A DNA stretch of 64,000 nt, from the NCBI RefSeq assembly GCF_001748385.1, contig NZ_BCLI01000005.1:124001-188000 (forward strand), read 5' to 3'. The notes beneath the pieces are model-generated. The model did not search any database, was not told the DNA's origin, and was given only the letters and a program-made list of their open reading frames with translations. Every line of letters begins with the position of its first letter. The stretch's first letter is position 1. Source of the DNA: Vulcanisaeta thermophila (GTDB lineage Archaea; Thermoproteota; Thermoprotei; Thermoproteales; Thermocladiaceae). The translations under genes and the position numbers were made by a program. Positions 54,259-62,293 of this stretch are shown piece after piece.

Positions 54259-55140
54259 GTGAAGATATTCAGGTTAACTAATGGGGAGTCAACGTTCCAG
54301 TATGCCATGGTGGGTGATAAGGTGTTTGAGCTTGGTGTTGATCCTATAAAGGCCCTCATTAGCTACGCTAATGGTAAGGTGGTAGGTCTTGGGGCTGAGG
54401 TTAATATTGATGTTAATCAATTATTGAGTAAGGACTATAGGAGTAGTGGTTTAAGGTTTACTAAGCCCTATGACCCACCTGAGGTTTGGGGGAGTGGGAT
54501 TAGTTATGAGGTTTCAATGAGGAGGTACTCTGAGGAAGGTGAGGTGGCTAGGATTGGTAAATTAACGATTTATGAGAAGGTTTATAGTGCTGAAAGACCT
54601 GAAATATTCTTTAAGGCAACAGCCAATAGGTGTGTTGGGCATGGTGAACCAATAGCAGTTAGGGGCGACTCAGAGTGGACACTCCCTGAGCCCGAATTGG
54701 GTGTTGTGATAACAAGTAGTGGTAAGGTAATTGGGTACACTATTATTGATGATGTGTCGGCAAGGGATATTGAGGCTGAGAACCCACTTTACTTACCCCA
54801 GTCGAAGATTTACAACGGCTGCTGTGCCTTCGGCCCATTCGTGGTTACGCCCGATGAGATTAAAAACCCATACTCACTTCAAATTAGGCTAAGGATAATC
54901 AGGGGTGGTAAGGTCATTTATGAGGGAGAGGTGAGTACTGAGCGTATGAGGAGGAGGATTGATGAGCAGATTAAGTACCTTATAAGGAATAACACGGTGC
55001 CTGATGGTACAATCCTAATGACTGGCACTGGGATATTGCCTGGTAGGGATGCTGCATTAAGGGATGGCGATATTGTTGAAATAAGCATAAGTGGGATAGG
55101 TACGTTAACGACGCCGGTTATTAAGCTTAAGGTTGAGTAG
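54259..55140 (+). CDS. FAH-family hydrolase/dehydratase, 2-keto-3-deoxy-arabonate dehydratase-like
   Basis: The 293-residue protein has the fumarylacetoacetate-hydrolase fold: WGSGISYEVSMRRYSEEG, PEIFFKATANRCVGHGEPIA, then PEPELGVVITSSGKVIGYTI with the acidic metal ligands and IIDDVSARDIEAENPLYLPQ. The length and DVSARDIEAENPL segment resemble crenarchaeal 2-keto-3-deoxy-D-arabonate dehydratases of oxidative pentose degradation. The KDG kinase a few genes on fits sugar-acid metabolism. GTG 54259 is supported by a TATA-like CTTTAAAAA about 26 bp upstream. Confidence 0.78.
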   Translation: MKIFRLTNGESTFQYAMVGDKVFELGVDPIKALISYANGKVVGLGAEVNIDVNQLLSKDYRSSGLRFTKPYDPPEVWGSGISYEVSMRRYSEEGEVARIGKLTIYEKVYSAERPEIFFKATANRCVGHGEPIAVRGDSEWTLPEPELGVVITSSGKVIGYTIIDDVSARDIEAENPLYLPQSKIYNGCCAFGPFVVTPDEIKNPYSLQIRLRIIRGGKVIYEGEVSTERMRRRIDEQIKYLIRNNTVPDGTILMTGTGILPGRDAALRDGDIVEISISGIGTLTTPVIKLKVE

Positions 55141-55456
55141 ATAAACGACGAACCCCTCAAAACTCTCTTATAACATAACATATTATAGGGATCCACCGCC
55201 CTTCAGCTAAGCCCAAAATCATATGTCACCAGAGATCCGCTTGTTTCCTTGGCTGTACTCGATACGTCATCATTAGTCTTACCGTTTATGCAGCCTCTCT
55301 CAGAGGGTGGTTATAATTTCCTGATAACTAACAGTACTTAAATAGGTTAAGTCTTCAACGGTCTCCTTAGCATTTAAGGGTAGACGTTGATATTAAAGAC
55401 CACTATGCCGGCACATGTGCATTAATCCGTAGTAGTATGTGGGGCGTAATTTTAGC
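55141..55456. other. Intergenic region, nothing identified
   Basis: These 316 bp contain no tRNA, no clear promoter for either neighbour and no repeat I can name. On the minus strand a 37-codon reading frame (PPSERGCINGKTNDDVSSTA and on, ending at a TGA) has protein-like composition and could be a fragment of a lost gene. A degenerate CCTCTCTCAGAGGG dyad is too short to interpret. Confidence 0.3.
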
Positions 55457-57082
55457 CTAGTGTTTAACTGCGTACTTCACAATCTCTAGTAAGCCCATGG
55501 GCCCCTCTCTGAACAGTGACTCATCCATTGGCTTTAGGTTTCTTGATATTAGGGGTTTGAACTCCATCTTGTTGAGTATGTCCTTCTCTATGTCAATACC
55601 TGGTGCGTATTCCTCAAGAACCAAGCCCTCGTTAGTTAGCCTAAACACCGCCCTCTCGGTTATGTAAAGCACCTCCTTACCTACCTTAAGTCCAAGTTCT
55701 GCGTTGAAGCCGATTTTATATGGTTTCTTAACGAACTTTATGATTGACCCATCCCTGAGTATCATTAATCTATTATTCACTATGGAGATATCCCTTTTAC
55801 CAGCGGTGAAGGCGCCTGCGAAGTATATCCTTGGTGATCCATGGGCTATTACAGGGAAACCACCGGGCCCGGTTATTCTTTCGGGCAGGAAGCTTGGATT
55901 CACATCACCATTGGGGCCCACCTGCATGAAACCCAGCGAGGCCGCGTCTATGGCGCCTCCCTCGTAGATTATGAATTGGTCGGGCATGGGTATCACGGCC
56001 CTGGGTGATAGGGCAACGCCAAAGTCGTCATCACTCATTACGATGCCGCCCCATGGTCCTGACTCAACCGTGGTCATTATGTAATCCTCTAATCCCTCCC
56101 TCGTAATTACATCAGCGGCTAGTGCTGGTATCCCCACACCCAGGTTTATAGTGATTGGCCTGCCCAACCTCTCAATGAGTCTTGCAAACTCCAGGACAAC
56201 TCTCCTGGCAATAACAAGTTCAAAATCAAGCCCCCTATTACTGGGTAGGCACACACTGCTTGCTATGACGCGACCGCATACACGTGGGTCATAATTAATA
56301 CTCGCCGACTGAGTGTGGTACTGGGGAGGCGATACGACCACGTAATCGATGAGTGGTCCTGGGACGTGCACGTCCCTTGGACTAACGAGCTTACTCACGT
56401 AGAGAACCTGTGCGATAACAATGCCCGGGTTTGGCTGCGCCTTAACTGCCTGGGCCATTGCTAGTACGGAGCCGTATATGGCCTCCTCACTCATTGACAG
56501 GTTGCCGCCCTCATCGGCTGTACTACCTCTTATCAACCCAACATTGGGCTTTGGGCAATCATACAACAGGTACTCCTCACCCTTCACCTCAATTAACTCA
56601 ACACTACAGGTCCTCCTCTCCCTAGCCAGGTCATTCAGGTAAACGCCGTCCTGCCTTGGGTCCAGGAAGGTCCCGAGCCCAACCTTGGTAATGGTGGGAC
56701 TACCAGAGGCTACGCTCCTGAGCCAGCGGGTTGCGACGCCTATGGGGAATGAGTAAGCCTCAACCCTATTCTCAGCGGTGAGTCTTTGGAGCCAGGGAGC
56801 CATGCCAATGAATGGAATCATGAAGCCCCTCATGAAGCCAAAGTCATTATCCTCAAACATCCACCTAGCCACTAAATCCAAGGCCCTATTCCTGGCGGCG
56901 GGTAGTGAGTCGGAGATTATGAATAGGCCCCTGGGATGCCCTGTATTCCTGTACTTTTCATATAATTTTATGAGTAGGTACTCGGGTGTCGTGGCCATGT
57001 TAAAACCAGAAACAGCAATTACTGAGTAATCCCGGATTAAATCCAATGCCTCATTAACATCAACAACCTTACCCATCAACAT
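55457..57082 (-). CDS. Acyl-CoA:carboxylate CoA-transferase (family I, fused subunits)
   Basis: The 541-residue protein joins the alpha and beta halves of a family I CoA-transferase. The first half has the usual ISDSLPAARNRALDLVARWM and TADEGGNLSMSEEAIYGSVL. The second has NLGVGIPALAADVI and the catalytic-glutamate region TTVESGPWGG, and then FVIYEGGAIDAAS-like QFIIYEGGAIDAASLGFM. The glutamate forms a glutamyl-CoA intermediate. It moves CoA between short-chain acids, for example with acetate or propionate. ATG 57082 or 57076 both fit a TATA-like GGTATAAATTC about 24-26 bp upstream. Confidence 0.8.
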   Translation of the reverse strand: MLMGKVVDVNEALDLIRDYSVIAVSGFNMATTPEYLLIKLYEKYRNTGHPRGLFIISDSLPAARNRALDLVARWMFEDNDFGFMRGFMIPFIGMAPWLQRLTAENRVEAYSFPIGVATRWLRSVASGSPTITKVGLGTFLDPRQDGVYLNDLARERRTCSVELIEVKGEEYLLYDCPKPNVGLIRGSTADEGGNLSMSEEAIYGSVLAMAQAVKAQPNPGIVIAQVLYVSKLVSPRDVHVPGPLIDYVVVSPPQYHTQSASINYDPRVCGRVIASSVCLPSNRGLDFELVIARRVVLEFARLIERLGRPITINLGVGIPALAADVITREGLEDYIMTTVESGPWGGIVMSDDDFGVALSPRAVIPMPDQFIIYEGGAIDAASLGFMQVGPNGDVNPSFLPERITGPGGFPVIAHGSPRIYFAGAFTAGKRDISIVNNRLMILRDGSIIKFVKKPYKIGFNAELGLKVGKEVLYITERAVFRLTNEGLVLEEYAPGIDIEKDILNKMEFKPLISRNLKPMDESLFREGPMGLLEIVKYAVKH

Positions 57083-57312
57083 TCCATAATTCCTGGGAAT
57101 TTATACCTTAGTAAAGATGCATTTTTTGCATATCTACTTAACAAATTACCCATGAAAAATAAAATACGAAAATAAACAAATAAATATATAAAAATAATTA
57201 TAAAGCGACCAATAAGAATATACCCATAACTACCTCACAATTATAGTATGGCATTAAGATCATTTCTCCTCTCTATATTGCCAGGACTCTACATCCTTTG
57301 GATGATGAGGGT
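57083..57312. other. AT-rich intergenic stretch
   Basis: These 230 bp are very AT-rich (with an AATAAATATATAAAAATAAT run near 57179-57198) and hold the CoA-transferase promoter. They end at the 3' end of tRNA-Val. No other gene is visible. Confidence 0.4.
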
Positions 57313-57405
57313 TGGTGGGCCCGCCGGGACTTGAACCCGGGATCTCCCGCGATCTAATGCGGTGCATCGTCAGGCGGGCATCCTACCAGGCTAGACTACG
57401 GGCCC
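57313..57405 (-). tRNA. tRNA-Val (anticodon GAC) with a short intron
   Basis: The minus strand folds with acceptor GGGCCCG/CGGGCCC, D arm closed by GTCT/GGAT, anticodon stem CCCGC/GCGGG and T arm CCGGG-TTCAAGT-CCCGG. Between the anticodon-stem halves are 23 nt instead of 7, so about 16 nt are an intron. Placing it after position 37 leaves the loop CTGACGC, anticodon GAC (valine GUC/GUU), and an intron at about 57352-57367. The flanking arms GATGC and GCATT can pair, but the usual bulge-helix-bulge does not form neatly. CCA is encoded (57313-57315). A TATA-like CTTAAAAAC lies about 25-30 bp upstream. Confidence 0.82.
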
Positions 57406-57559
57406 TTGGCATTAGTGCCTTTCCCTGTGTTTTTAAGTTCTTTGTTTCGTTATTCCCATGTTATTATTCTGCGTTGCTTCATGCTGCTGGTAATGCCTAC
57501 AACGGCGGGTCTAGGCCTAACCCGTAATTCTTTAATGCCCTCATTACCCACATTCACTG

Positions 57560-58525
57560 ATGCCTGAGGTTGTTGCCCTCGGTGAGCCCCTGGTTCAGTT
57601 TAATGCGGTGACCACGGGCCCCCTGAGACATGTTACCTACTTTGAGAAGCATGCCACTGGGTCTGAGGCCAATGTTTGTGTTGCTTTGGTTAGGCTTGGG
57701 GTTTCCTGTGGCTTGATTACTAGGCTTGGTCTTGATGAGTTTGGCTTGTTTATTTATAATTGGCTTAGGGGTGAGGGTGTTGATGTTAGTCGTATCAAGT
57801 TCGATCCTGAGAGGCCCACGGGTATTTACTTCGTTCAGAGGGGCTACCCACTCCCTGGTGTTAGTGATGTGGTTTATTACCGAAGGGGCTCCGCAGCCTC
57901 TGCACTGAGTCCTGGGGATGTTGATGCTGAGTACATTGGTGGTGCCAGGGTATTCCACACCAGTGGGATAACCCTGGCCATTAGTGAGAGCGCCAGGGAC
58001 GCGGCTTTCAGGGCCATGGAGGTGGCCAGGTCCCGCAATGTCCTGGTGTCCTTCGATGTTAATTACAGGAGGAAGCTCTGGGCCAGGGAGGGCGATGCCG
58101 TGGGGGTTTTAACGAAGGCCCTGGGCTTTGTGGATATACTCTTCCTGGATAGTGATGAGGCAAGGTTACTCCTAGGTGTTTCGGAGCCCGGCGATGTGTT
58201 TAGGGAGGTTAGTGCCAGGTTTGGCATTGGCAAGGTTGTTCTTAAGCTTGGTGTTAAGGGCTCCATTGTGTATTGGGATGGTAAGGTGGCCAGGGCCGAT
58301 GCCTTTAGGGTGCCTGTGGTGGATCCCATAGGCGCTGGTGATGCGTATGCCGGTGTCTTACTGGCCTCTGTGCTCAGGGGGTTGCCCATTGAGCAGGCGG
58401 TGGTTAGGGCCTCCGCAGCTGCGGCCATGGTTGTCATGACCAGGGGTGATGAGGAGAATTTACCCCGTGAGGAGGACCTTGAGAGGTTCCTTAGCGGTTA
58501 TGGTAGGCAGGTTGACTTTAGGTGA
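57560..58525 (+). CDS. PfkB-family sugar kinase, 2-keto-3-deoxygluconate kinase-like
   Basis: The 321-residue kinase starts MPEVVALGEPLVQFNAVTTG and has TGSEANVCVALVRLGVSCGL near the N terminus, as in crenarchaeal KDG kinases. The catalytic signature DPIGAGDAYAGVLLASVLRG, with the aspartate base, lies near residue 253. KDG kinase phosphorylates 2-keto-3-deoxygluconate in the semi-phosphorylative Entner-Doudoroff pathway. It is downstream of the tRNA-Val and near the FAH-family dehydratase, which fits sugar-acid catabolism. Confidence 0.82.
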   Translation: MPEVVALGEPLVQFNAVTTGPLRHVTYFEKHATGSEANVCVALVRLGVSCGLITRLGLDEFGLFIYNWLRGEGVDVSRIKFDPERPTGIYFVQRGYPLPGVSDVVYYRRGSAASALSPGDVDAEYIGGARVFHTSGITLAISESARDAAFRAMEVARSRNVLVSFDVNYRRKLWAREGDAVGVLTKALGFVDILFLDSDEARLLLGVSEPGDVFREVSARFGIGKVVLKLGVKGSIVYWDGKVARADAFRVPVVDPIGAGDAYAGVLLASVLRGLPIEQAVVRASAAAAMVVMTRGDEENLPREEDLERFLSGYGRQVDFR

Positions 58526-58622
58526 ATAAATTATTTAATGAGGTTTCACGGTGCATTCCACGGAGTGTTCACACACCTTTACAGGACATACTTTATTAAG
58601 GTTTTAAGGCGCTGCGGTTTCG

Positions 58623-59168
58623 ATGAAGGCTTGGGTAATAGGTGTAATAGTAGTAGTGGTGGTAATAGCTGGAGTAGTTGCCTACTTATCAATGAGCCAC
58701 ATGTCAATAACGCCAAGCCCAGGCGTGAGTAGCGCTGTGTATGTTTACTTAACTGATAAGCCCGTTAAGGTGGATCACCTATACGTTACAATAAGCCAGG
58801 TGGCCTTTCACAAAGAGGGCGGTGGCAATGATACATGGGTCACGTGCTCCCTAACGGGCACAACCTTTGACCTAGCCCAGTTGGTCAATGCAAGCGAGTT
58901 AATGTCCCGGTGCTCATTACCCAATGGAACCTATAATCTAATATTCATAAGTGTTAGTGGGGTTCAGGCTGTGGTTAATGGGCAAACCTACAACTGCACA
59001 CTACCCAGTGGTGAGTTTAAGGTGCCCCTTGAACCAAGCCCCATTGTTGTCAATGGCACTAGTTATGATGTGACCGTGGACTTCGGCGCAGTGCGTAATG
59101 TCATAATCACGGGCAGTGGTAAGTGCCTAGTAACCCCTGTTATTCACGTGGGTGTTTCGAAGCATTAA
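58623..59168 (+). CDS. DUF4382-like secreted or anchored protein
   Basis: The 181-residue protein has an N-terminal anchor (VIGVIVVVVVIAGVVAYLSM) then a beta-rich domain, SSAVYVYLTDKPVKVDHLYV and TISQVAFHKEGGG, which match the DUF4382 opening. LPNGTYNLIFISVSGVQAVV and a C-terminal DVTVDFGAVRNVIITG follow. The function of this family is unknown. It faces outward at the membrane and lies 97 bp after the sugar kinase. Confidence 0.65.
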   Translation: MKAWVIGVIVVVVVIAGVVAYLSMSHMSITPSPGVSSAVYVYLTDKPVKVDHLYVTISQVAFHKEGGGNDTWVTCSLTGTTFDLAQLVNASELMSRCSLPNGTYNLIFISVSGVQAVVNGQTYNCTLPSGEFKVPLEPSPIVVNGTSYDVTVDFGAVRNVIITGSGKCLVTPVIHVGVSKH

Positions 59169-59295
59169 ATTAAATATCTTAGTTAGTTACCTTATTAAAA
59201 ATTATTTTATACTTACCCTCTTTCTTATTTATCCTTATTATTGGCGTTAATGGAATGGTATTTATAAGGGGTTCCCCACCGTTTAATGCAGGGTT

Positions 59296-59937
59296 ATGCG
59301 TAGGGCCTTGATTGTTGGTGTTAATGGGATTAGTATTTCCGTGGCTAGGTTATTGATTAATAATGGTTATGATGCAACCTTCATAGTTAAGAGTGAGCAT
59401 GAGGGCCAGGTGGTTAGGGATGTACCGGCCTACGTGTACGTTAGTGATCAGGTCAATGAGGAGGTCCTCGATAATGCGGGTATTGATAAGGCTGAGTTGG
59501 TCCTGTCCTTCGCGGATGATGAAACAAACCTGAAGGTTGCCAGTATTGCCCGGTCTAGGGGTGTCCCTGTGGTTATGGCTTTGGTTAATGATAAGGAGAA
59601 TTACCTGGATAGGTTCATAGAGCTGGGTGTCTATGCCATACCAATTGTGGATGCTGTTATTTCGAAAATAGCCCATTACCTCAGGATGCCCTTTAAGCAA
59701 TTATTGTTTGCTGATGAGCTAGTCCAGGCTTATTATGTGGTGATTAGTATGGACTCTCCATACCTGGGTGATGAGTTGGGGCAGTTGGAGAGGAGGTGTG
59801 GTGTTTCCATACCGCTGGTGATTAGGGGTAATGAGGTTATCCTGGGGAGGGATAACCTTAGTATTGAGGCTGGTGATAAATTATTGATTGTGGGTAGGAG
59901 CGATGCCGTTGTTAGATGTGTCGAGAAACTTTATTAA
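59296..59937 (+). CDS. TrkA/RCK-domain K+ transport regulatory protein
   Basis: The 213-residue protein has an N-terminal Rossmann RCK domain (RALIVGVNGISISVARLLIN, ADDETNLKVASIARSRGVPV) and a C-terminal TrkA_C-like domain (DSPYLGDELGQLERRCGVSI, then DNLSIEAGDKLLIVGRSDAV). The glycine-rich loop is degenerate (GVNGIS for GxGxxG), which may alter nucleotide binding. It normally gates a Trk/Ktr-type channel, but no channel gene is adjacent. It is convergent with and overlaps the permease gene by 26 bp. Confidence 0.82.
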   Translation: MRRALIVGVNGISISVARLLINNGYDATFIVKSEHEGQVVRDVPAYVYVSDQVNEEVLDNAGIDKAELVLSFADDETNLKVASIARSRGVPVVMALVNDKENYLDRFIELGVYAIPIVDAVISKIAHYLRMPFKQLLFADELVQAYYVVISMDSPYLGDELGQLERRCGVSIPLVIRGNEVILGRDNLSIEAGDKLLIVGRSDAVVRCVEKLY

Positions 59938-61246
59938 TGGAGTATAGAACAAGCCCAACAATTAGCCAAGTGCACACTATCAATAGGTATATGGGCCTCG
60001 TGATTAGCACCAACACTATGGCTAGAGTGTACGTGGCGATGCCTCCAAGCGCTACGAGAGGTAGTTTAATGGTGCCGAGGGTAACTGCGGGTGTGTTGAA
60101 GTGCCTAAGTAGGTGTTTCTCTCTGTTCCTGAATGCCATGAGTGATGCCATGGTTAGTAGGTAGACCATTATTGATGCTATACCGTAGGAGTTGGCTATT
60201 AACTCCACACTCCCCGGTACTATAAATAACAATGCTATTAGTGATGCTGTGATGATTGATATATAGGGAGTTCTATACCTACCGTGAACCTCACGCAACC
60301 TTGTGTGTAGTAATCCATCCTCACTCATTATGTACATGTTTCTCGAGAAGTCCACGATGCCCGCGTTAACCGATATTAGGAGAACCACTGTTATTGCTAG
60401 GGATACGTACGTGGTTATGAGTGTATTATGGAATAATTGAGTGGCCAGTGCGGTTATTGGGTCGCTTAGGTTTGTTGATAATGTGGTTATGTTGTTTGTG
60501 ATTAATGCCAGGGTTGATATTAACAGGGCCACTGCCGTGGATAGTGACGAGACACCCAGTATACTCCTTGGTATGGACACCGCGGGCGACATGGCCTCGC
60601 CAGCTGACTGGGCTATCACGTCAATGCCTATGTAACCCCTCAATGAAAGGCTCAGCCCGCTGAGTGGGTCGGTACCCCTGAGGCTTGTGTTCGTGACCTG
60701 GGTGGGTAATGCATGTGTTAGTACTAGGTAGTAGCCCATTATTATTATCAGCGCTATGCTTGATAGGTCTATAAGTAGGAGTGCCAGGTTGAACCTTGCG
60801 GAGGTCTTTATACCAGCGATGTTAATTCCCATGAGGATTAAAACCACCACTATGGACATTAACGAGTTCAGGGGCCAGCGGGACAGAGGAGTTACCACAC
60901 CGCCTAGGTAGTTGACAGTGCCCAGTGCTCCGTAGGCTATCATTAGTACTTGGTCAAAGCCCAGTAGCCAGCCGGCCACGAAGCCCCAGAAATCACCCAA
61001 TCCACGCTTCACGTAGTAATACGCACCACCGCTCCTGGGTATGGCGCTGCCGAACTCAGCGTAGGCAAGCCCAACTAGCCATAGCGATAATGAGCCCAGG
61101 AGCATGGTTAATGGTAATAACGAGCCTGAGTAGAGGGCTATTACGCCCAGGGTGAAGTAGTACGTGGAGGACACGTCGGAGTAACCCAGTGCGAAGAGGT
61201 CTATGGTTCCCAACTCCCTCTTTAGCCACGTTACTTTACGGGCCAT
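59912..61246 (-). CDS. APC-family amino acid permease
   Basis: The 444-residue protein has 12 predicted membrane helices. It opens IDLFALGYSDVSSTYYFTLG, with GSAIPRSGGAYYYVKRGLGD after the second helix, a hallmark of APC transporters. GIDVIAQSAGEAMSPAVSIP is the conserved helix 6-7 region. It imports or exchanges an amino acid, polyamine or related compound. Upstream of the start (61246) lies a region with the promoter for the winged-helix gene. Confidence 0.85.
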   Translation of the reverse strand: MARKVTWLKRELGTIDLFALGYSDVSSTYYFTLGVIALYSGSLLPLTMLLGSLSLWLVGLAYAEFGSAIPRSGGAYYYVKRGLGDFWGFVAGWLLGFDQVLMIAYGALGTVNYLGGVVTPLSRWPLNSLMSIVVVLILMGINIAGIKTSARFNLALLLIDLSSIALIIIMGYYLVLTHALPTQVTNTSLRGTDPLSGLSLSLRGYIGIDVIAQSAGEAMSPAVSIPRSILGVSSLSTAVALLISTLALITNNITTLSTNLSDPITALATQLFHNTLITTYVSLAITVVLLISVNAGIVDFSRNMYIMSEDGLLHTRLREVHGRYRTPYISIITASLIALLFIVPGSVELIANSYGIASIMVYLLTMASLMAFRNREKHLLRHFNTPAVTLGTIKLPLVALGGIATYTLAIVLVLITRPIYLLIVCTWLIVGLVLYSINKVSRHI

Positions 61247-61390
61247 TCATTACCGCAGTAACCGAGCCTTTTATATACCTTGGTATAATTTAGTTGCGGT
61301 TTTAGTGCATGGTTGCAGTGAGGTTGCCGTTTGGTTGCACGGTACTTTTTACGACATGGTTATATGCTGTTGCTAAGTGTGTACCTTGTG

Positions 61391-61684
61391 ATGATGAGGA
61401 AGAGGCCCAGGTCTAGGGTTGAGATATACGCGGACATACTACTGGCACTTAATAAAATGGGGACCTGTGACAAGCTCAGTAGGCTGGCCATGATGGTGGG
61501 TGTTCCCTATGATAGGTTGGTGAGGTATCTTGAGGAGCTTAAATCCATGGGACTGGTTAGGTGGGAGCCGTTTGCTGGTGTTTCCCTGACGCTTAGGGGT
61601 TATGAATTAACCATGTCGTGTGGTATGGATAGAGACTCACTCATTAGATCCATTGACGAGCTTAGAACCGCCCCTCAGTATTAA
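61391..61684 (+). CDS. Small winged-helix protein
   Basis: The 97-residue protein (start MMRKRPRSRVEIYADILLAL) is a compact winged-helix: TCDKLSRLAMMVGVPYDRLV is the helix-turn-helix and YLEELKSMGLVRWEPFAGVS the wing, as in the small archaeal HTH_45 proteins. It probably regulates transcription. A TATA-like GTTATATGC lies about 26 bp before ATG 61391. Its end overlaps the convergent membrane-bound winged-helix gene by 48 bp. Confidence 0.7.
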   Translation: MMRKRPRSRVEIYADILLALNKMGTCDKLSRLAMMVGVPYDRLVRYLEELKSMGLVRWEPFAGVSLTLRGYELTMSCGMDRDSLIRSIDELRTAPQY

Positions 61685-62206
61685 AATGTTGGTGACACCA
61701 GCCCTACGCCTCTCAATTAAACCCTTAACCTCCAGCTTCTTAACAAGTCTGGAGACCTGGTACTTACTTAGACCAAGCTGCCTGCCCAACTCAGCCTGCG
61801 TTATTACACCGCCTCTCTTCTTAATAATTCTGAGGGCCCTCTTTTCTAGATCCGTTAATGGCATAGGCACGGGCATTCCCCCCTCACCGTCGGGTGATGG
61901 CTTTGTCAGCACTGTGGCGCTGCCCCTAGTTAGTGATGTGTATATGAGTATTGATGATATTGATGAGAGTATTATGGCTATTATCAGAGTCAGTAGGAAG
62001 TTGTAAAGTATGGTTGAGTTCTTAAATGGCTGTATTATGCTAACAACAATAGGTCTCCCGTCAATTCCCGTCATTATCACCGGTATTTTACTCGACATGA
62101 AGAAGAGGTATGTCTTGACCACTATGAATATTAGGAGTGCCGTTAGGGATATGCCAAGCCACAGTCGAAGGTACCTCGTGAATATGTTATTACCATACGT
62201 GGGCAT
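61637..62206 (-). CDS. Membrane-bound winged-helix regulator
   Basis: The 189-residue protein has two membrane helices (about residues 14-36 and 68-92) around an outer loop of about 30 residues (IPVIMTGIDGRPIVVSIIQP), then a polar linker and a C-terminal MarR-like winged helix (LEKRALRIIKKRGGVITQAE, LGRQLGLSKYQVSRLVKKLE). It shares its layout with the copper-cluster regulator at 16825-17334 but lacks the Met/Cys-rich loop, so it senses something else. It is convergent with the small winged-helix gene. The target genes are unknown. Confidence 0.72.
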   Translation of the reverse strand: MPTYGNNIFTRYLRLWLGISLTALLIFIVVKTYLFFMSSKIPVIMTGIDGRPIVVSIIQPFKNSTILYNFLLTLIIAIILSSISSILIYTSLTRGSATVLTKPSPDGEGGMPVPMPLTDLEKRALRIIKKRGGVITQAELGRQLGLSKYQVSRLVKKLEVKGLIERRRAGVTNILILRGGSKLVNGSNE

Positions 62207-62293
62207 TGAGTATTAAGTGGGTAGCCAATTTATATGCTTTCCCTCCTAAATCCCCAGGGATTCTTTATTAGTTTGTGGCTTAAACTAAGCACG

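Noticed and set aside
58538-58732. Open frame upstream of the DUF4382-like gene
   Set aside because: It overlaps the real gene in another frame and looks like random sequence (basic and Cys-rich at its end).
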